DNA of 64,000 nt from Thalassotalea ponticola (GCF_041379045.1 NZ_CP166871.1:2232001-2296000), one strand, 5' to 3'. Positions 46,438 to 57,423 are shown, counted from the first letter of the stretch. A program made the numbers and translations. The notes: generated by a model not told the origin, from the letters alone.

Positions 46438-47076
46438 ATGGATATCACGGATATAAAATTAGAGAAACCACTATTCTACAACAATTCCATTGGTTTGAGG
46501 TTTGAGATAGGGCCAGATGACGTAGAGTTGTGGGATAATGTTGAAGAGCGAGATATTAATAAGGAATATTTTGATATCGCCTTACAAAGGGCTATTTCCA
46601 TATTCAATGAAGTCTTTAAGCCTGACGACAGTATATCTATAGTATTTCAAATGTTTTCAGATGGTCGCAGGAAGGTCAAAAAGAATAGTTTTATATTTAA
46701 GCAGTTTTTACCTTCTGGTAAGCCTCAAATATCCTATACCGAACATAAAGATATTTACTCTGAAAACATAGATTACAAGAGAGAATGCTGGAAAAGGGCT
46801 ACTTTCGAAAACATCACGCCTCAAGACGTCAATATAGAACAAATACTTCTGTCTTTAATTAATTTCGATTTTCCCTCTCGACGGCCTTCTTCCAAAGGGG
46901 AGGTTTATTTTATAAATCATACGAGGGATATAGTGCTGAATTTATACGATGATCGAGGTATGGATGTTATTGCGCTCGATAAGGCAGTATTAATGCCCCT
47001 GTATTTATCACACAACCAATTTATCCTGAATTACGACAGAGCAATCATCGAACAAACTTTTGGGCAACCCACCTAA
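46438..47076 (+). CDS. DUF3885 domain protein
   Basis: A 212-residue cytoplasmic protein. The C-terminal half has the DUF3885 pattern: INFDFPSRRP, VYFINHTRDIVLNLYDDRGMDVIA and LYLSHNQFILNYDRAII. The family is scattered among bacteria and has no known activity. The N-terminal half is charged and has no recognised domain. No strong ribosome site precedes the ATG. It is AT-rich like its neighbours and lies alone within the accessory patch. Confidence 0.75.
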   Translation: MDITDIKLEKPLFYNNSIGLRFEIGPDDVELWDNVEERDINKEYFDIALQRAISIFNEVFKPDDSISIVFQMFSDGRRKVKKNSFIFKQFLPSGKPQISYTEHKDIYSENIDYKRECWKRATFENITPQDVNIEQILLSLINFDFPSRRPSSKGEVYFINHTRDIVLNLYDDRGMDVIALDKAVLMPLYLSHNQFILNYDRAIIEQTFGQPT

Positions 47077-47096
47077 ATTATCCGGCGGCAGCTATT

Positions 47097-47110
47097 GGCA
47101 CAAAACAGCC
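47097..47110 (-). repeat. Accessory-patch motif, copy 3 (inverted)
   Basis: Plus strand GGCACAAAACAGCC, that is GGCTGTTTTGTGCC on the minus strand. It matches copy 1 at 13 of 14 positions. Confidence 0.6.
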
Positions 47111-47201
47111 GGTCAAGCCACATCGAATATGAAGGAGATTCCATCTAAAAACATGATGGAATGACGATGTTTTTTTTCTGGTATTTTGACGAGTTCTGAA
47201 T

Positions 47202-47215
47202 GGCACAAAACAGCC
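47202..47215 (-). repeat. Accessory-patch motif, copy 4 (inverted)
   Basis: Identical to copy 3 over 14 bases, 105 bp further right. Flanking sequences differ beyond a few bases. Confidence 0.6.
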
Positions 47216-47382
47216 CCTCAACCCTACCTTGAAATGAAAGTAGGTTGCGTTTTTCACCGCAATGACGGTTCTTCTTTGCTTACTTTAACTAAGGGCGCAG
47301 AGCGAACGTCAGTGCCCACTACTTTTATATGTAATTTAATAACAAATTGTTGAACGTCAAACAAGGCTCTCTAAACAACAGT

Positions 47383-47655
47383 TCAATCAGCCGTCGTTGG
47401 GTCGATGGTCGAGCGCACTTGCGCTACCGAATTGACCGGAAACCCGCCCATTTGTGCGTGCTTTCGCACCAAGTTTTCGTCTTCAGCGATATAAACACAA
47501 TAAATTTTATCGTCAGTTACATAGCTGTGTACCCATTGAACCTGAGGTCCTAATTCATTGAGTACCGCGCACGACTTTTGCGATATGCTCTGCAACTCGT
47601 CACCCGACAAATTGCCAGCGCCAGGTATTTCACGTTCAATAACAAATTTAGGCAT
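47383..47655 (-). CDS. DUF4242 domain protein
   Basis: A 90-residue protein of the DUF4242 (SCO4226-like, ferredoxin-like fold) family. The sequence MPKFVIEREIPGAG, WVHSYVTDDKIYCVYIAED and GGFPVNSVAQVR are the family landmarks. Relatives bind nickel, but a role here is unknown. AGGAA lies seven bases before the ATG. Composition looks more like the core genome than the genes to its left. Confidence 0.85.
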   Translation of the reverse strand: MPKFVIEREIPGAGNLSGDELQSISQKSCAVLNELGPQVQWVHSYVTDDKIYCVYIAEDENLVRKHAQMGGFPVNSVAQVRSTIDPTTAD

Positions 47656-47907
47656 GTGTATTTCCTCTGTAATGCCAAAAGTCCATTTGACTATAGGCTA
47701 AGGTGACGCTAAATCAAGCTAGGCCATATTGACCTTGGGTGAATGATCCTACTGAAAGGTGAAATCGCGTTGATCAAGGCGAAATTATCTGGTTTAGTCA
47801 TCTAAATCTACTCACAAGTTATTGCACATCGACGACAATCACTTTATTGTTGGCATTCATTATTAATCAAGCTCGAATGAGAATAAAAACACAACGGTCG
47901 TACTTTA

Positions 47908-48435
47908 ATGCTTAAACGATTAAATGATTTTGTGCTAACCCCTACATCGTGGTGGCTGTTAGCTTTATCCGCACTGGGTTTAGAACTCAGCGCCCTTTAC
48001 TTTCAATACGGTATGGAACTTGAGCCGTGTATTATGTGTATCTACCAGCGCGTGGCCATTGTCGCTATTGTTATCGCCGGCGTTATTGGTGCGCTTGGCA
48101 ATGCATTTATGGTCACTCGCTTACTCGGTTTTGCGATATGGGGAGTTGCAGCTATCTGGGGATTGGCACTGGCCTTGGAACACGTTGAAATCCAAGCCAA
48201 CGCTGGCTCTTTATTTTACACCTGTGACTTGGTTCCCAACTTCCCAACATGGATGCCTTTACACGAATGGTTACCAGCTCTTTTTGCCGCAACAGGTGAC
48301 TGTGGCGAAATAAGTTGGCAATTTTTAGGCTATTCAATGCCTCAGTGGATGGTTGTCGTATACGCTGTGTATAGCGCACTGTTTGGGGTGTTTTTCCTCG
48401 CTCGTGCAAGCCAACTGTTTAAAAAACGACACTAG
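47908..48435 (+). CDS. dsbB: Disulfide bond formation protein DsbB
   Basis: A 175-residue inner-membrane protein with four helices. The quinone-coupled pair is Cys41 and Cys44 (CIMC) in the first periplasmic loop, and the second loop has Cys106 and Cys132. It reoxidises DsbA using ubiquinone. QRVA with Arg48 after the CIMC motif is the quinone-binding arginine. Monocistronic with a terminator after it. Confidence 0.95.
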   Translation: MLKRLNDFVLTPTSWWLLALSALGLELSALYFQYGMELEPCIMCIYQRVAIVAIVIAGVIGALGNAFMVTRLLGFAIWGVAAIWGLALALEHVEIQANAGSLFYTCDLVPNFPTWMPLHEWLPALFAATGDCGEISWQFLGYSMPQWMVVVYAVYSALFGVFFLARASQLFKKRH

Positions 48436-48446
48436 GGCGTGTTCAC

Positions 48447-48482
48447 AACGCACGGCCAGCTAACATGCGCCGTGCGTTTTTT
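48447..48482. terminator. Terminator after dsbB
   Basis: AACGCACGGC and GCCGTGCGTT form a perfect 10-bp stem with a 12-base loop and a T6 tract. It also faces the end of sbcC on the other strand. Confidence 0.85.
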
Positions 48483-48531
48483 CAAATGTTGAGTACGTTA
48501 TTGCTACCTCTATGCCTTTCATACCCTCAGC

Positions 48532-51500
48532 TCAGCTAACCAGAGTGATTGTGCTTCCTTGACGAGAGCGTTTGACATCAATGCGTTTTGCCATTTGCTC
48601 CTTTAACTCGCTTACATGAGAAATAATACCGATACTTCGTCCCGTTGTTTGCAAGTCGATTAAAGTTTCAATCGCCAGTTGCAGCGCGTCTTGATCTAAG
48701 CTGCCAAAGCCTTCGTCGATAAATAACGTATCAAGAACAATACCGCCAGAACATTGCTGAACCACATCACTTAGCGCCAAGGCCAAGGCTAATGATGCCA
48801 TAAACGACTCGCCGCCAGAGAGTGTTGCTACGGGACGTACTTTGCTGCTGTAATTATCATAAACAGCCAAATCAAGTCCGGCGCTGACATTGCGCTTTTG
48901 TTGCTGTTCGTCCTGGCGCATTAACTCGTATTGACCGCGACTCATCACCTGTAAACGCTTTGAGGCAATAGCCAATACACTATCGAGTAAGTCGGCTAAA
49001 ACAAACCGCTCTAACGATACGCGAACACTACCACGCCCAGACGCAGCGGCAGCTAAATTGCCAATAATCTCATATTCGCTTTTGCTTTGCGCTTGCTGCT
49101 GTTCAAGGCGCTTTATTTTTTCCTGAGCGGACACCAGTCGCCGGTGATACAACACCGTTTGGTTGTGTAATTGTTCCACCTCATTGTACTGCTGCTCGGC
49201 CGCCAAGCGCTGTTGCTCTAACGCTTCAACGTCGGGTGGCTGTTGCTTCTCTAACTGCGTTGCCAACGCCGATAACTGACCGGTTAACTGTTCGCGTTGC
49301 GTGTTGTGTTCATCGATTTGCCGTTGTATTTGCTCAACTTGTGGTTCGCTTGCTAACGCACGCTCAAAGTCAATCTGCTGCTCAAATCCGTGTTGCAGTC
49401 GTATCTGTTGCCAGTTTGTTTGCGCTTGTTGCTCGCGCTGTTCGAGCTCGGCGAGCGAATCAACACTTTGGCTAATGTGTGCGTCCAACGCAGTTAACTG
49501 CTGCGTCACTTGGTCAAGTGCTTCTTGAGCTTGTATTTGCTGTGTGTCAAGTCGCTTGATTTGCTGTTGGAGTTGCTCAACTTGCTGTGTGATGACGCCG
49601 TTGCCTCGGTATTCTTCGGGCACACTTTGCCGCGCTTGCAGCAATGCCTGTTCAGCCTTTGCCCGTTGCGATGCAAGTTCGGGTAACCGTGCATTGAGTT
49701 CTGATATTTTGCTTTGAAGTGGTGCCAGTGACGCCTGCATGCGCTGTTGATTGCGTTGCCATTTATCTAAGTTATTAGCGACCTCATCGAGCTTGCTTAA
49801 CTGTGACTCTAACGCGGCAATACGTTGTTCTAACTGCTCACAGGTCCATTGAGCAGTAGCGTCAAATTGCTCGCTCAATTGAGTCTTCAGTTTGGTCAAT
49901 GCTTGCTCTGTTTGTTGCCATAACACCTGGTGTTGCTGTAGCGTTTTGTCACTTGCTGACAACTTGAGATGTTGCGCTTGCCAGTGTTGGTGAGCTTGCT
50001 CAAGTTGCGCTTTATCTACCGTGTGTGCCGCTTGCGCCTCTGCCGGATGAGGGTGCTGCGTCGCCCCACAAACCGGACATGGATGCCCGGCTTGTAATTG
50101 TTTGGCCAGTACCGTGGCTTGACTGGCATGGTAAATACTTGCTTGCTGATGATATATACGCTCAGCTTGTTGACTGTCATACCGATCTTGCTCAACGCGT
50201 TGCTTGGCCTGTTGGTGTTGTTGCACATGGCCATTTAATTCGTTGGTCAACTGATCATATTGTTGTTTTAATTGGTATTGTTGCTGAATATTTTGCAACT
50301 CAATCTGGACAGCGTGCCGCTTTTGCAGTTGTTGTTGGCTTTGTTCTATTAACGCTCTTCCCTTGTCGCTGCGCTCTGCTAACTGCTGATATTCGGCTTG
50401 CGTATGCGTTAGTTCCGTCTTTGCCTGTTGCTGTGCTCGCTCTGCTTGGTCAAAGCTGTCACCTACCTGAGTCAACTGCTGCTGTAGTGGCAACATCGCA
50501 GTCAACCGATTAATTTGGCTCAGTAATTCATCTCGACATTGACTGTCTTGCTTGGCTTGCTGATATTGCTCTTTGATGCGCTGGTGGGCAAGTACTTGCT
50601 GTTGTTTTTGTTCAAGCCATTGTCGGTGCTGGTTAACAATACGTGTTTTTTGCGTACTAATGGTTTGCAGCGCCTGCCAATGCGAATCAATTTTCTGTGC
50701 CCGCAAAATAGATTGATGTTGCTCGACCAGCTGTTCGATCTTGGCTTGATTGGCGTTGACGCGCGCGAGGTTTTCACCTGCTTGCTGCTGTTGCTTGAAC
50801 AGTTGACGCAAGTTACTCGCTTGTTGATAGCGCTCACTTACTGCACGTCGATGCGTATCTGCTTGCTGTTTATTGGCTTGCTGCTCGTTGGCGGTTTGCG
50901 CCGTTTGCTGTACCAATTGAGCTAGCTGCTCTGCGTTTTCGCAGTCAATATCGTCTAAGGTATCATTTACGCGCTCAATAAATTGGCGATACTGACGTTC
51001 AATATCCGTCGCTTTATCTTTGATCTTTTGCTCAATCTTTTGATAAATATCGGTAGCAAATAGGGTCGATAAAATCGCTTGTCGTTCGGTTGAATTAGCG
51101 AGCAGTAATTCGCGAAACTTACCTTGTGGGAGCACCATTACTTGACGAAATTGATCAACGCTCAAACCAACGATTTGGCTGATATGCTCATCCGCTTCGG
51201 TTTTCTTTTTAGCAACCAATAACGTTTCATTACCACTGTCATCCATGCCAATTAGCTCGGCACTGGCATTGTGTTTAACTTGTTTATCGCCGCGTTTGCT
51301 GGCGCGCATTTGCGTCGGTGTACGAGTTATCCGATAGCGCATGCTCTTGATCGAAAACTCTAACGTTACTTGGGTGAGTACATCGGGCTTGGCTTGATCG
51401 CAACGCACCGACAGATCTTTGCGCTCCGCGTCTGTTGTTTCTCCATACAAGGCATAGCAAATGGCGTGTAATATCGATGACTTCCCCGCACCAGTTGCAC

Positions 51501-51603
51501 CGTCAATTAAGAATAACGGGTTATCGCCAAGGCGCTGAAAGTCGATGTGTTGACGGTCGGCAAACGGGCCAAAAGCCTGTAGCGTTAATTGATGTAACTT
51601 CAT
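48532..51603 (-). CDS. sbcC: SbcC, SMC-like subunit of the SbcCD nuclease
   Basis: A 1023-residue Rad50-like ATPase. Walker A is GATGAGKSS (Lys41) and the zinc hook is CPVC (Cys509, Cys512) at the tip of two long Gln-rich coiled coils. The ABC signature is LSGGES (928-933), with LFIDEGFGSLD as Walker B. With SbcD it cleaves DNA hairpins and processes double-strand ends. The ATG at 51603 shares one base with the sbcD stop (TGATG). The coiled coils are very Gln-rich. Confidence 0.96.
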   Translation of the reverse strand: MKLHQLTLQAFGPFADRQHIDFQRLGDNPLFLIDGATGAGKSSILHAICYALYGETTDAERKDLSVRCDQAKPDVLTQVTLEFSIKSMRYRITRTPTQMRASKRGDKQVKHNASAELIGMDDSGNETLLVAKKKTEADEHISQIVGLSVDQFRQVMVLPQGKFRELLLANSTERQAILSTLFATDIYQKIEQKIKDKATDIERQYRQFIERVNDTLDDIDCENAEQLAQLVQQTAQTANEQQANKQQADTHRRAVSERYQQASNLRQLFKQQQQAGENLARVNANQAKIEQLVEQHQSILRAQKIDSHWQALQTISTQKTRIVNQHRQWLEQKQQQVLAHQRIKEQYQQAKQDSQCRDELLSQINRLTAMLPLQQQLTQVGDSFDQAERAQQQAKTELTHTQAEYQQLAERSDKGRALIEQSQQQLQKRHAVQIELQNIQQQYQLKQQYDQLTNELNGHVQQHQQAKQRVEQDRYDSQQAERIYHQQASIYHASQATVLAKQLQAGHPCPVCGATQHPHPAEAQAAHTVDKAQLEQAHQHWQAQHLKLSASDKTLQQHQVLWQQTEQALTKLKTQLSEQFDATAQWTCEQLEQRIAALESQLSKLDEVANNLDKWQRNQQRMQASLAPLQSKISELNARLPELASQRAKAEQALLQARQSVPEEYRGNGVITQQVEQLQQQIKRLDTQQIQAQEALDQVTQQLTALDAHISQSVDSLAELEQREQQAQTNWQQIRLQHGFEQQIDFERALASEPQVEQIQRQIDEHNTQREQLTGQLSALATQLEKQQPPDVEALEQQRLAAEQQYNEVEQLHNQTVLYHRRLVSAQEKIKRLEQQQAQSKSEYEIIGNLAAAASGRGSVRVSLERFVLADLLDSVLAIASKRLQVMSRGQYELMRQDEQQQKRNVSAGLDLAVYDNYSSKVRPVATLSGGESFMASLALALALSDVVQQCSGGIVLDTLFIDEGFGSLDQDALQLAIETLIDLQTTGRSIGIISHVSELKEQMAKRIDVKRSRQGSTITLVS

Positions 51604-52784
51604 CACTCTCCCTCGTGTTCTGCTTTGGCTTGACTAACGCATTGGCTCATAATCTCGCGTTGCGGCTCTGTCAATTCAATGCCCATGACTTGCTGGTAGA
51701 AGTCAGCGAATACATCTAATTCTGATTTTTTATTGGCAAACAGCGGTGCCTCACTTTGCTCTCGCGGCTCGTTAAAGTTAACCCGTTCAAGCTGTAAAAC
51801 ATTGGGAAAAACCGCGCGCAATTGTCCCATCGGGTCGAGCATAAGTTCGGTATCGGTCAATCTCGCCAAGTAATAGTGCTCACATGGCGTGCCGTGTTCA
51901 TCGCGATGCGCTTGCCCTTGTGCAATTAACTGTTGCAATGGCCCTTCGATTATTTTCACATCGCGCTTGGCCTGCAATGGCAACTGGGTTATTTGCAACG
52001 AATGGTTTTCATCGATATCCACCAAGGTGACGCTTTTTTGTTGACGGTGTTCTGAAAACGAATATTTTAGTGGCGATCCGCTGTAGCGAATATGCGATTT
52101 GCCGCGATATTGTGGACCGTGCAAGTGACCTAACGCAACGTAAGTGAACTCTTGCATTGGCTGCCACGCAACTCGATCCGCGCCGCCAATCGACAACGGG
52201 CGTTCCGAGTCAGATTCACTCGCTCCATCGACAAAACAATGAGACATCAATACCGCAGGTATGTCGCGGTAATGCTGTTGTTTGTGAGCAAGTACTTTGG
52301 CCACACAATAGTCGTGAGCTTGAGCATGGCTTTTTATCTTCGACACCTCTTGCTCGTCGGCAAAGGCGAAACGCAGCTCATTCGGGTCGTGATACGGTAT
52401 CCCGTAAAACGCCACTTGCTGTTCTCCATTTTCAACGATGATGGGCTCGGTCACCTCGGCTAAATCGGCCACGATATGTACGCCCGACAGGTGCATTTGT
52501 TTAGCGCCAAAACGCAGGCGCTTAGCGCTGTCGTGATTACCGCTGATGATAATGACTCGTATATCGAGCTCGGCCACTTGGTTTATGAATCTGTCGAGTA
52601 CATCGACGGCATCTGACGGTGGCACCGAGCGATCAAAAATATCGCCAGCAATCACTAAAGCATCCACTTGATGATCAACCAAGTACTGTTTTATTTGCTC
52701 TAATATATAAACTTGATCATCGAGTAATGATTGGTTTTGAAACAAGCGGCCAATGTGCCAATCGGAAGTGTGAATAAAGCGCAT
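51603..52784 (-). CDS. sbcD: SbcD, Mre11-like nuclease subunit
   Basis: A 393-residue metallophosphoesterase nuclease. The metal motifs are TSDWHIG (Asp8, His10), GDIFDRS (Asp48), GNHDS and GHLHGPQ. A C-terminal capping domain follows. It forms the SbcCD complex and is the first gene of the pair, with translational coupling to sbcC. It is slightly shorter than E. coli SbcD (400 residues). Confidence 0.96.
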   Translation of the reverse strand: MRFIHTSDWHIGRLFQNQSLLDDQVYILEQIKQYLVDHQVDALVIAGDIFDRSVPPSDAVDVLDRFINQVAELDIRVIIISGNHDSAKRLRFGAKQMHLSGVHIVADLAEVTEPIIVENGEQQVAFYGIPYHDPNELRFAFADEQEVSKIKSHAQAHDYCVAKVLAHKQQHYRDIPAVLMSHCFVDGASESDSERPLSIGGADRVAWQPMQEFTYVALGHLHGPQYRGKSHIRYSGSPLKYSFSEHRQQKSVTLVDIDENHSLQITQLPLQAKRDVKIIEGPLQQLIAQGQAHRDEHGTPCEHYYLARLTDTELMLDPMGQLRAVFPNVLQLERVNFNEPREQSEAPLFANKKSELDVFADFYQQVMGIELTEPQREIMSQCVSQAKAEHEGE

Positions 52785-52907
52785 TTATAATTATAAGACT
52801 CGTCAGCTAATAATGGACTGACCACATTATGCCAGAGATATCGGTGCCTGCACAGAGTGACAAACACGCGATTAATGCGCTTGTTGCCAATTTAACTTCG
52901 TGCTAAA

Positions 52908-53765
52908 TTGCCGTTTAATTTCAACAATTTTGTACTTTTCTTTATGCTTTCAGGGCTTTTTTCTCGGCTTGTCAACTCGCCATCTGTGCTCGACACAGAA
53001 TCCAAATACTGGTTAATGGATGCGTTTATTTGGGCGGTAAATAATTTCGATAAACAACAGTTTCTCAATCACAGCCAATTAGTCCTACCCAACAATGCGT
53101 TCTATCCGGGTCGGGTCAGCAGTGTACAAGATATGGCAGAGCGTATTTTTGTACAAACCGTGTCACTTGCTGGTATGCAACACTGGCCAATCACTCTCGC
53201 CTTAGCGCCTCCACAGCAACCGCTATTGCGCCACGGTGCTGAGCAACGCTTACAATTTACCGGCTCACTGCGCGGTGAGCAGTGCGTCGTCAGTCATCAC
53301 TCGCCTGATTTTGAATCACCAGCTACCCAGTCGCTAACCATCTACTATAAACAACCTCAAGTAAATCAACCGCAAGATATGATTGCCTCTTTAGTACAAC
53401 AACTGGCAATCTTGCTGCTGCCCTACCGGCAAACAGCCTTACCGGGTGGCGATAAGTTACTTAGTGCAAGTGTCGATGTCATCGCCTGTGTGTTGGGCTT
53501 TGGAGTCATTTTTAGCAATACCGCATATCAATTTAAAGGTGGCTGTGGGAGCTGCTATAACCCTATGGCCAATCGACAGGCGTTGCTTACAGAGAATGAC
53601 AATGTGTTTTTATTGGCCTTGTATTGCCAAGTGAAATCTATTCCCTATAAACAAGCGAGTCGCCACTTAAAACCACATATGCGCACCTTGCTTAAGCGCG
53701 CAGTCAAAGAGCTTGAACGCATTGGCGTTGTCGACTTTAACAGCCTCGAGAATTTGCGCCGTTAA
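52908..53765 (+). CDS. Conserved-looking protein of unknown function
   Basis: A 285-residue frame from a TTG at 52908, or 273 residues from an ATG at 52944; neither has a strong ribosome site. The protein is soluble. The C-terminal part has GGCGSCYNPMANRQALL and a helical LYCQVKSIPYKQASRHLKPHMRTLL segment that could bind nucleic acid. Two nearby cysteines could bind metal. I do not recognise a family. It is divergent from sbcD and 93 bp upstream of mgsA on the same strand. Confidence 0.65.
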   Translation: MPFNFNNFVLFFMLSGLFSRLVNSPSVLDTESKYWLMDAFIWAVNNFDKQQFLNHSQLVLPNNAFYPGRVSSVQDMAERIFVQTVSLAGMQHWPITLALAPPQQPLLRHGAEQRLQFTGSLRGEQCVVSHHSPDFESPATQSLTIYYKQPQVNQPQDMIASLVQQLAILLLPYRQTALPGGDKLLSASVDVIACVLGFGVIFSNTAYQFKGGCGSCYNPMANRQALLTENDNVFLLALYCQVKSIPYKQASRHLKPHMRTLLKRAVKELERIGVVDFNSLENLRR

Positions 53766-53858
53766 ACTGGCTTTTACGGCGCAATGGGTACATGATGTAA
53801 ACAGATGAATATACTGGCTACGGCTGAGGCTTCACGTTTTAGCCTGCGAGGATCACTG

Positions 53859-54314
53859 ATGATTTATAAACGTGTTTACACCGAGGCGCACAAGCGAATT
53901 GCCCTCGTTGCTCATGATAATATGAAGCCCGATTTGCTTCAATGGTGCGTTACCCACAAGCAACGACTGCAACAACATCAATTGTTGGCTACCGGTACAA
54001 CTGGCTCGGTACTTGAACAGCAAACCCAGTTACCAATAACCAAGCTGATATCGGGGCCTCTCGGTGGCGATCAACAAATCGGCGCGCTAATCACCGAACA
54101 AAAGATTGATATTGTAATATTTTTTTGGGATCCACTAGAGGCTCAACCGCATGATCCTGATGTCAAAGCACTGTTGCGCCTGGCGGCTGTTTGGAATATC
54201 CCCGTCGCCTGTAACATTGCAACCGCCGATATGCTGGTAAGTTCACCGTTGTTTGATACACCGATGCCTCGACAGATTCCTGATTACGACGCGTATTTAG
54301 CCAAACGGCTATAG
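53859..54314 (+). CDS. mgsA: Methylglyoxal synthase
   Basis: A 151-residue enzyme converting dihydroxyacetone phosphate to methylglyoxal and phosphate. LVAHD (16-20), TGTTG (45-49) and the catalytic Asp71 in [10 protein letters not shown] are present, as is His98 in PHDPD. The ATG at 53859 follows GAGGA seven bases upstream and gives the family length. An 18-codon longer frame exists. Confidence 0.96.
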   Translation: MIYKRVYTEAHKRIALVAHDNMKPDLLQWCVTHKQRLQQHQLLATGTTGSVLEQQTQLPITKLISGPLGGDQQIGALITEQKIDIVIFFWDPLEAQPHDPDVKALLRLAAVWNIPVACNIATADMLVSSPLFDTPMPRQIPDYDAYLAKRL

Positions 54315-54332
54315 TCACACGTCACAGTTCAC

Positions 54333-54360
54333 AAAAAAGGAAAGCCTTAGCTTTCCTTTG
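54333..54360. terminator. Terminator between mgsA and kdsA
   Basis: AAAGGAAAGC and GCTTTCCTTT pair across a four-base loop. A-run on the left and a short T-run on the right suit convergent genes mgsA and kdsA. Confidence 0.85.
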
Positions 54361-54436
54361 TTATTGATGAGGCATTCGCCCCTGAGATCGGTTGACCTTT
54401 GTTGACAAAATGCGGTTAAACGAATCTTTTGGACAG

Positions 54437-55294
<858 letters not shown>

Positions 55295-56539
55295 TTAGCC
55301 GACAGTTTGTAAAATCTGCCCGCAAAACCAGGCTGCGAAAGTACCTAGAGTATAACCTAGAACAGCCAATAGTACGCCAACAGGTGCTAATGATGGGTGG
55401 AATGCCGATGCCACAACGGGTGCCGATGCCGCACCGCCGACATTCGCTTGGCTACCAACCGCCATGTAAAACAACGGCGCTTTAATCAACTTAGCAACAA
55501 GCAACATCAGTGACGCATGGATCAGCATCCAGATAATACCTATAACAAAATAAATTGGCGCATCGGCTATCATTCTGATATCCATTTTCATCCCAATAGA
55601 GGCGATTAAGATATACAGCATGGCAGAGCCGACTTTCGAAGCCCCTGCCCCCTCCAATTTGCGCCAACGAGTGAACGACAAGGCGATACCTACAGCAGTA
55701 GCAAACACAATCATCCAGAAAAACTTGCTGTGAAACGACAGTCTGTCGAGACTCGGATAGTTTTCCACCATAAATGGGGTAATACTGTCGGCAAACATAT
55801 GAGCAAAACCGGTGACGCCAAAGCCGATCGCTAAAATCAACATCAAATCGGTGAGTTGCGGTATCCGCGAGTGCTCAGCATGAAAGTTTTCGACTCGCTC
55901 TTGCAACCGTTGAATAGCACTGGTATCGGCGCCTGTATTGGCGTCGATGCGCTTGGCATTAGACGCTAAAATTAACACCACAGCCATCCACAAGTTAGCA
56001 ACGATGACGTCAACGGTGATCATCGCCGAGAAAATGTTGTCGCCAACATCATATATTTCCTTCATTGCCGCTTGGTTTGCGCCGCCACCAATCCATGAGC
56101 CAGCAACCGTTGTCAAACCGCGCCACACCGCCTCTGGACCTTGCACCGATAACAACTCAGGACTAAAGCTGGCGACGATTAACAGGGCGATAGGTCCACC
56201 GATAACGATGCCGAGCATGCCGGTAAAAAACAATATCACCGCTTTTCGCCCCAGTCCGGCGATTGCCTTTAAGTCGACACTTAAGGTTAGGAGTACCAGA
56301 CAAGTGGGCAATAAATAGCGCGAGGCAACATAATACAGATTGGACTCTTTACCGCTAATAACCCCTGTACTATTTAAAATAGAGGGCAAAAAATAACACA
56401 GTAAAACCGCTGGCACGATGGCGTAAAAGCGTTGCCAAAATTGATGGTTAGAGTGCGCAGTATAAAATACCGCTCCTAACATAATCGCTAATAATCCTAA
56501 CACGGATGCATCATTGGTGATCAATGCACTCGATTCCAT
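55295..56539 (-). CDS. DUF819 family membrane protein
   Basis: A 414-residue protein with about ten membrane helices. The segments GSWIGGGANQAAMKEIY and GSQANVGGAASAPVVASAF are characteristic of DUF819, a family with transporter-like fold of unknown substrate. It lies between kdsA and sirB1 on the same strand, an insertion into an otherwise enterobacterial-like order. Confidence 0.88.
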   Translation of the reverse strand: MESSALITNDASVLGLLAIMLGAVFYTAHSNHQFWQRFYAIVPAVLLCYFLPSILNSTGVISGKESNLYYVASRYLLPTCLVLLTLSVDLKAIAGLGRKAVILFFTGMLGIVIGGPIALLIVASFSPELLSVQGPEAVWRGLTTVAGSWIGGGANQAAMKEIYDVGDNIFSAMITVDVIVANLWMAVVLILASNAKRIDANTGADTSAIQRLQERVENFHAEHSRIPQLTDLMLILAIGFGVTGFAHMFADSITPFMVENYPSLDRLSFHSKFFWMIVFATAVGIALSFTRWRKLEGAGASKVGSAMLYILIASIGMKMDIRMIADAPIYFVIGIIWMLIHASLMLLVAKLIKAPLFYMAVGSQANVGGAASAPVVASAFHPSLAPVGVLLAVLGYTLGTFAAWFCGQILQTVG

Positions 56540-56622
56540 GAACTCTCCCTATCGCCTTGTATCGGCTATGTATTGTTAAATTATGACGTAAAATCAGCCT
56601 TATAAAGCTCACATATAAAGTG

Positions 56623-57423
56623 TTAGTGAACTTTACAATCGCGCTCCAATACGGTGTACATTGACTCTGTGAGCCACTGAGTTTGATTGGTGCTTTTGTC
56701 GCTAAAATATTGATGATCATCAAACGCCACTTTGTGATAATCAACCTGCTCTAATAAAAAGCTGTGTTCCCGCTGGCAATTAGCATCAGACGGCGCCAAA
56801 GCCAAAACGAGATCCGTGGTCAGCAACGCATGCTGGTAATACTGCTCGCGAATTAATGCCCCTTTTAAACTCAATAAATACTGAATAAACAGTTTGTCAT
56901 CGTTTATCGGCTGTAGCGATACATGCTCTTCGTTGTCTTGACCTAAGCGGCGTTCAAGCTCCTGCCAAGTTATTGGGTTCCCATCAATGCAGTCAAAAAT
57001 AATCGCATAATTGTCATCGCAAATTATGCGCACCATCACCGAATCAGGTACGTACACCGCTTCGGCGCGAAACCCCAATTGACGGCAAACATGCAAAATA
57101 AGCATATTTTTTACAACCGGCGCTATCGAACGATGAGCAATAGCGTATTGTAATTGGTGCTCCGACACCGACCACGTTGGTTTGTACTCACTGACAAAGA
57201 GCTGATCGATAAAAATCAATTGCAACAGACGTTCAGCTTTTTCCAACGGGTCGCCAATATCCCTTAACGCGTCTTGTGCACTAGCGATAAAGCTGGCAAT
57301 TACTTCGATATTTGCCTGTGATTCACTGGGATCAGTTGACCACAAATGTTGTTCTATTAAACACACCGCTTTTACTAAATCGATTTGCTCAGATTTTAAT
57401 TCTGCTAACAATAATTCTTTCAT
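56623..57423 (-). CDS. sirB1: SirB1 family transglutaminase-like protein
   Basis: A 266-residue protein of the SirB1 family (transglutaminase-like N-terminal domain about 30-160, TPR-like C-terminal part). The region AERLLQLIFIDQLF followed by IAPVVKNMLILHVCRQLGFRAEAV is the conserved core. Its biochemical role is not established. It sits with sirB2 upstream and kdsA downstream, as in enterobacteria, although prmC is missing. Confidence 0.85.
   Translation of the reverse strand: MKELLLAELKSEQIDLVKAVCLIEQHLWSTDPSESQANIEVIASFIASAQDALRDIGDPLEKAERLLQLIFIDQLFVSEYKPTWSVSEHQLQYAIAHRSIAPVVKNMLILHVCRQLGFRAEAVYVPDSVMVRIICDDNYAIIFDCIDGNPITWQELERRLGQDNEEHVSLQPINDDKLFIQYLLSLKGALIREQYYQHALLTTDLVLALAPSDANCQREHSFLLEQVDYHKVAFDDHQYFSDKSTNQTQWLTESMYTVLERDCKVH

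Larger units (their letters stand above)
47077..47382. other. 306-bp gap with motif copies 3 and 4
   Basis: No gene was found. ATTCCATC/GATGGAAT and AAAAACAT/ATGTTTTT are two competing hairpins around 47138-47178, the second with a T-tract, and may end the DUF3885 transcript. Confidence 0.5.

Noticed and set aside
44630..47215. Integron cassette array with attC sites
   Set aside because: No paired R'/R'' core sites with the expected symmetry were identified, and no integrase is in the window.
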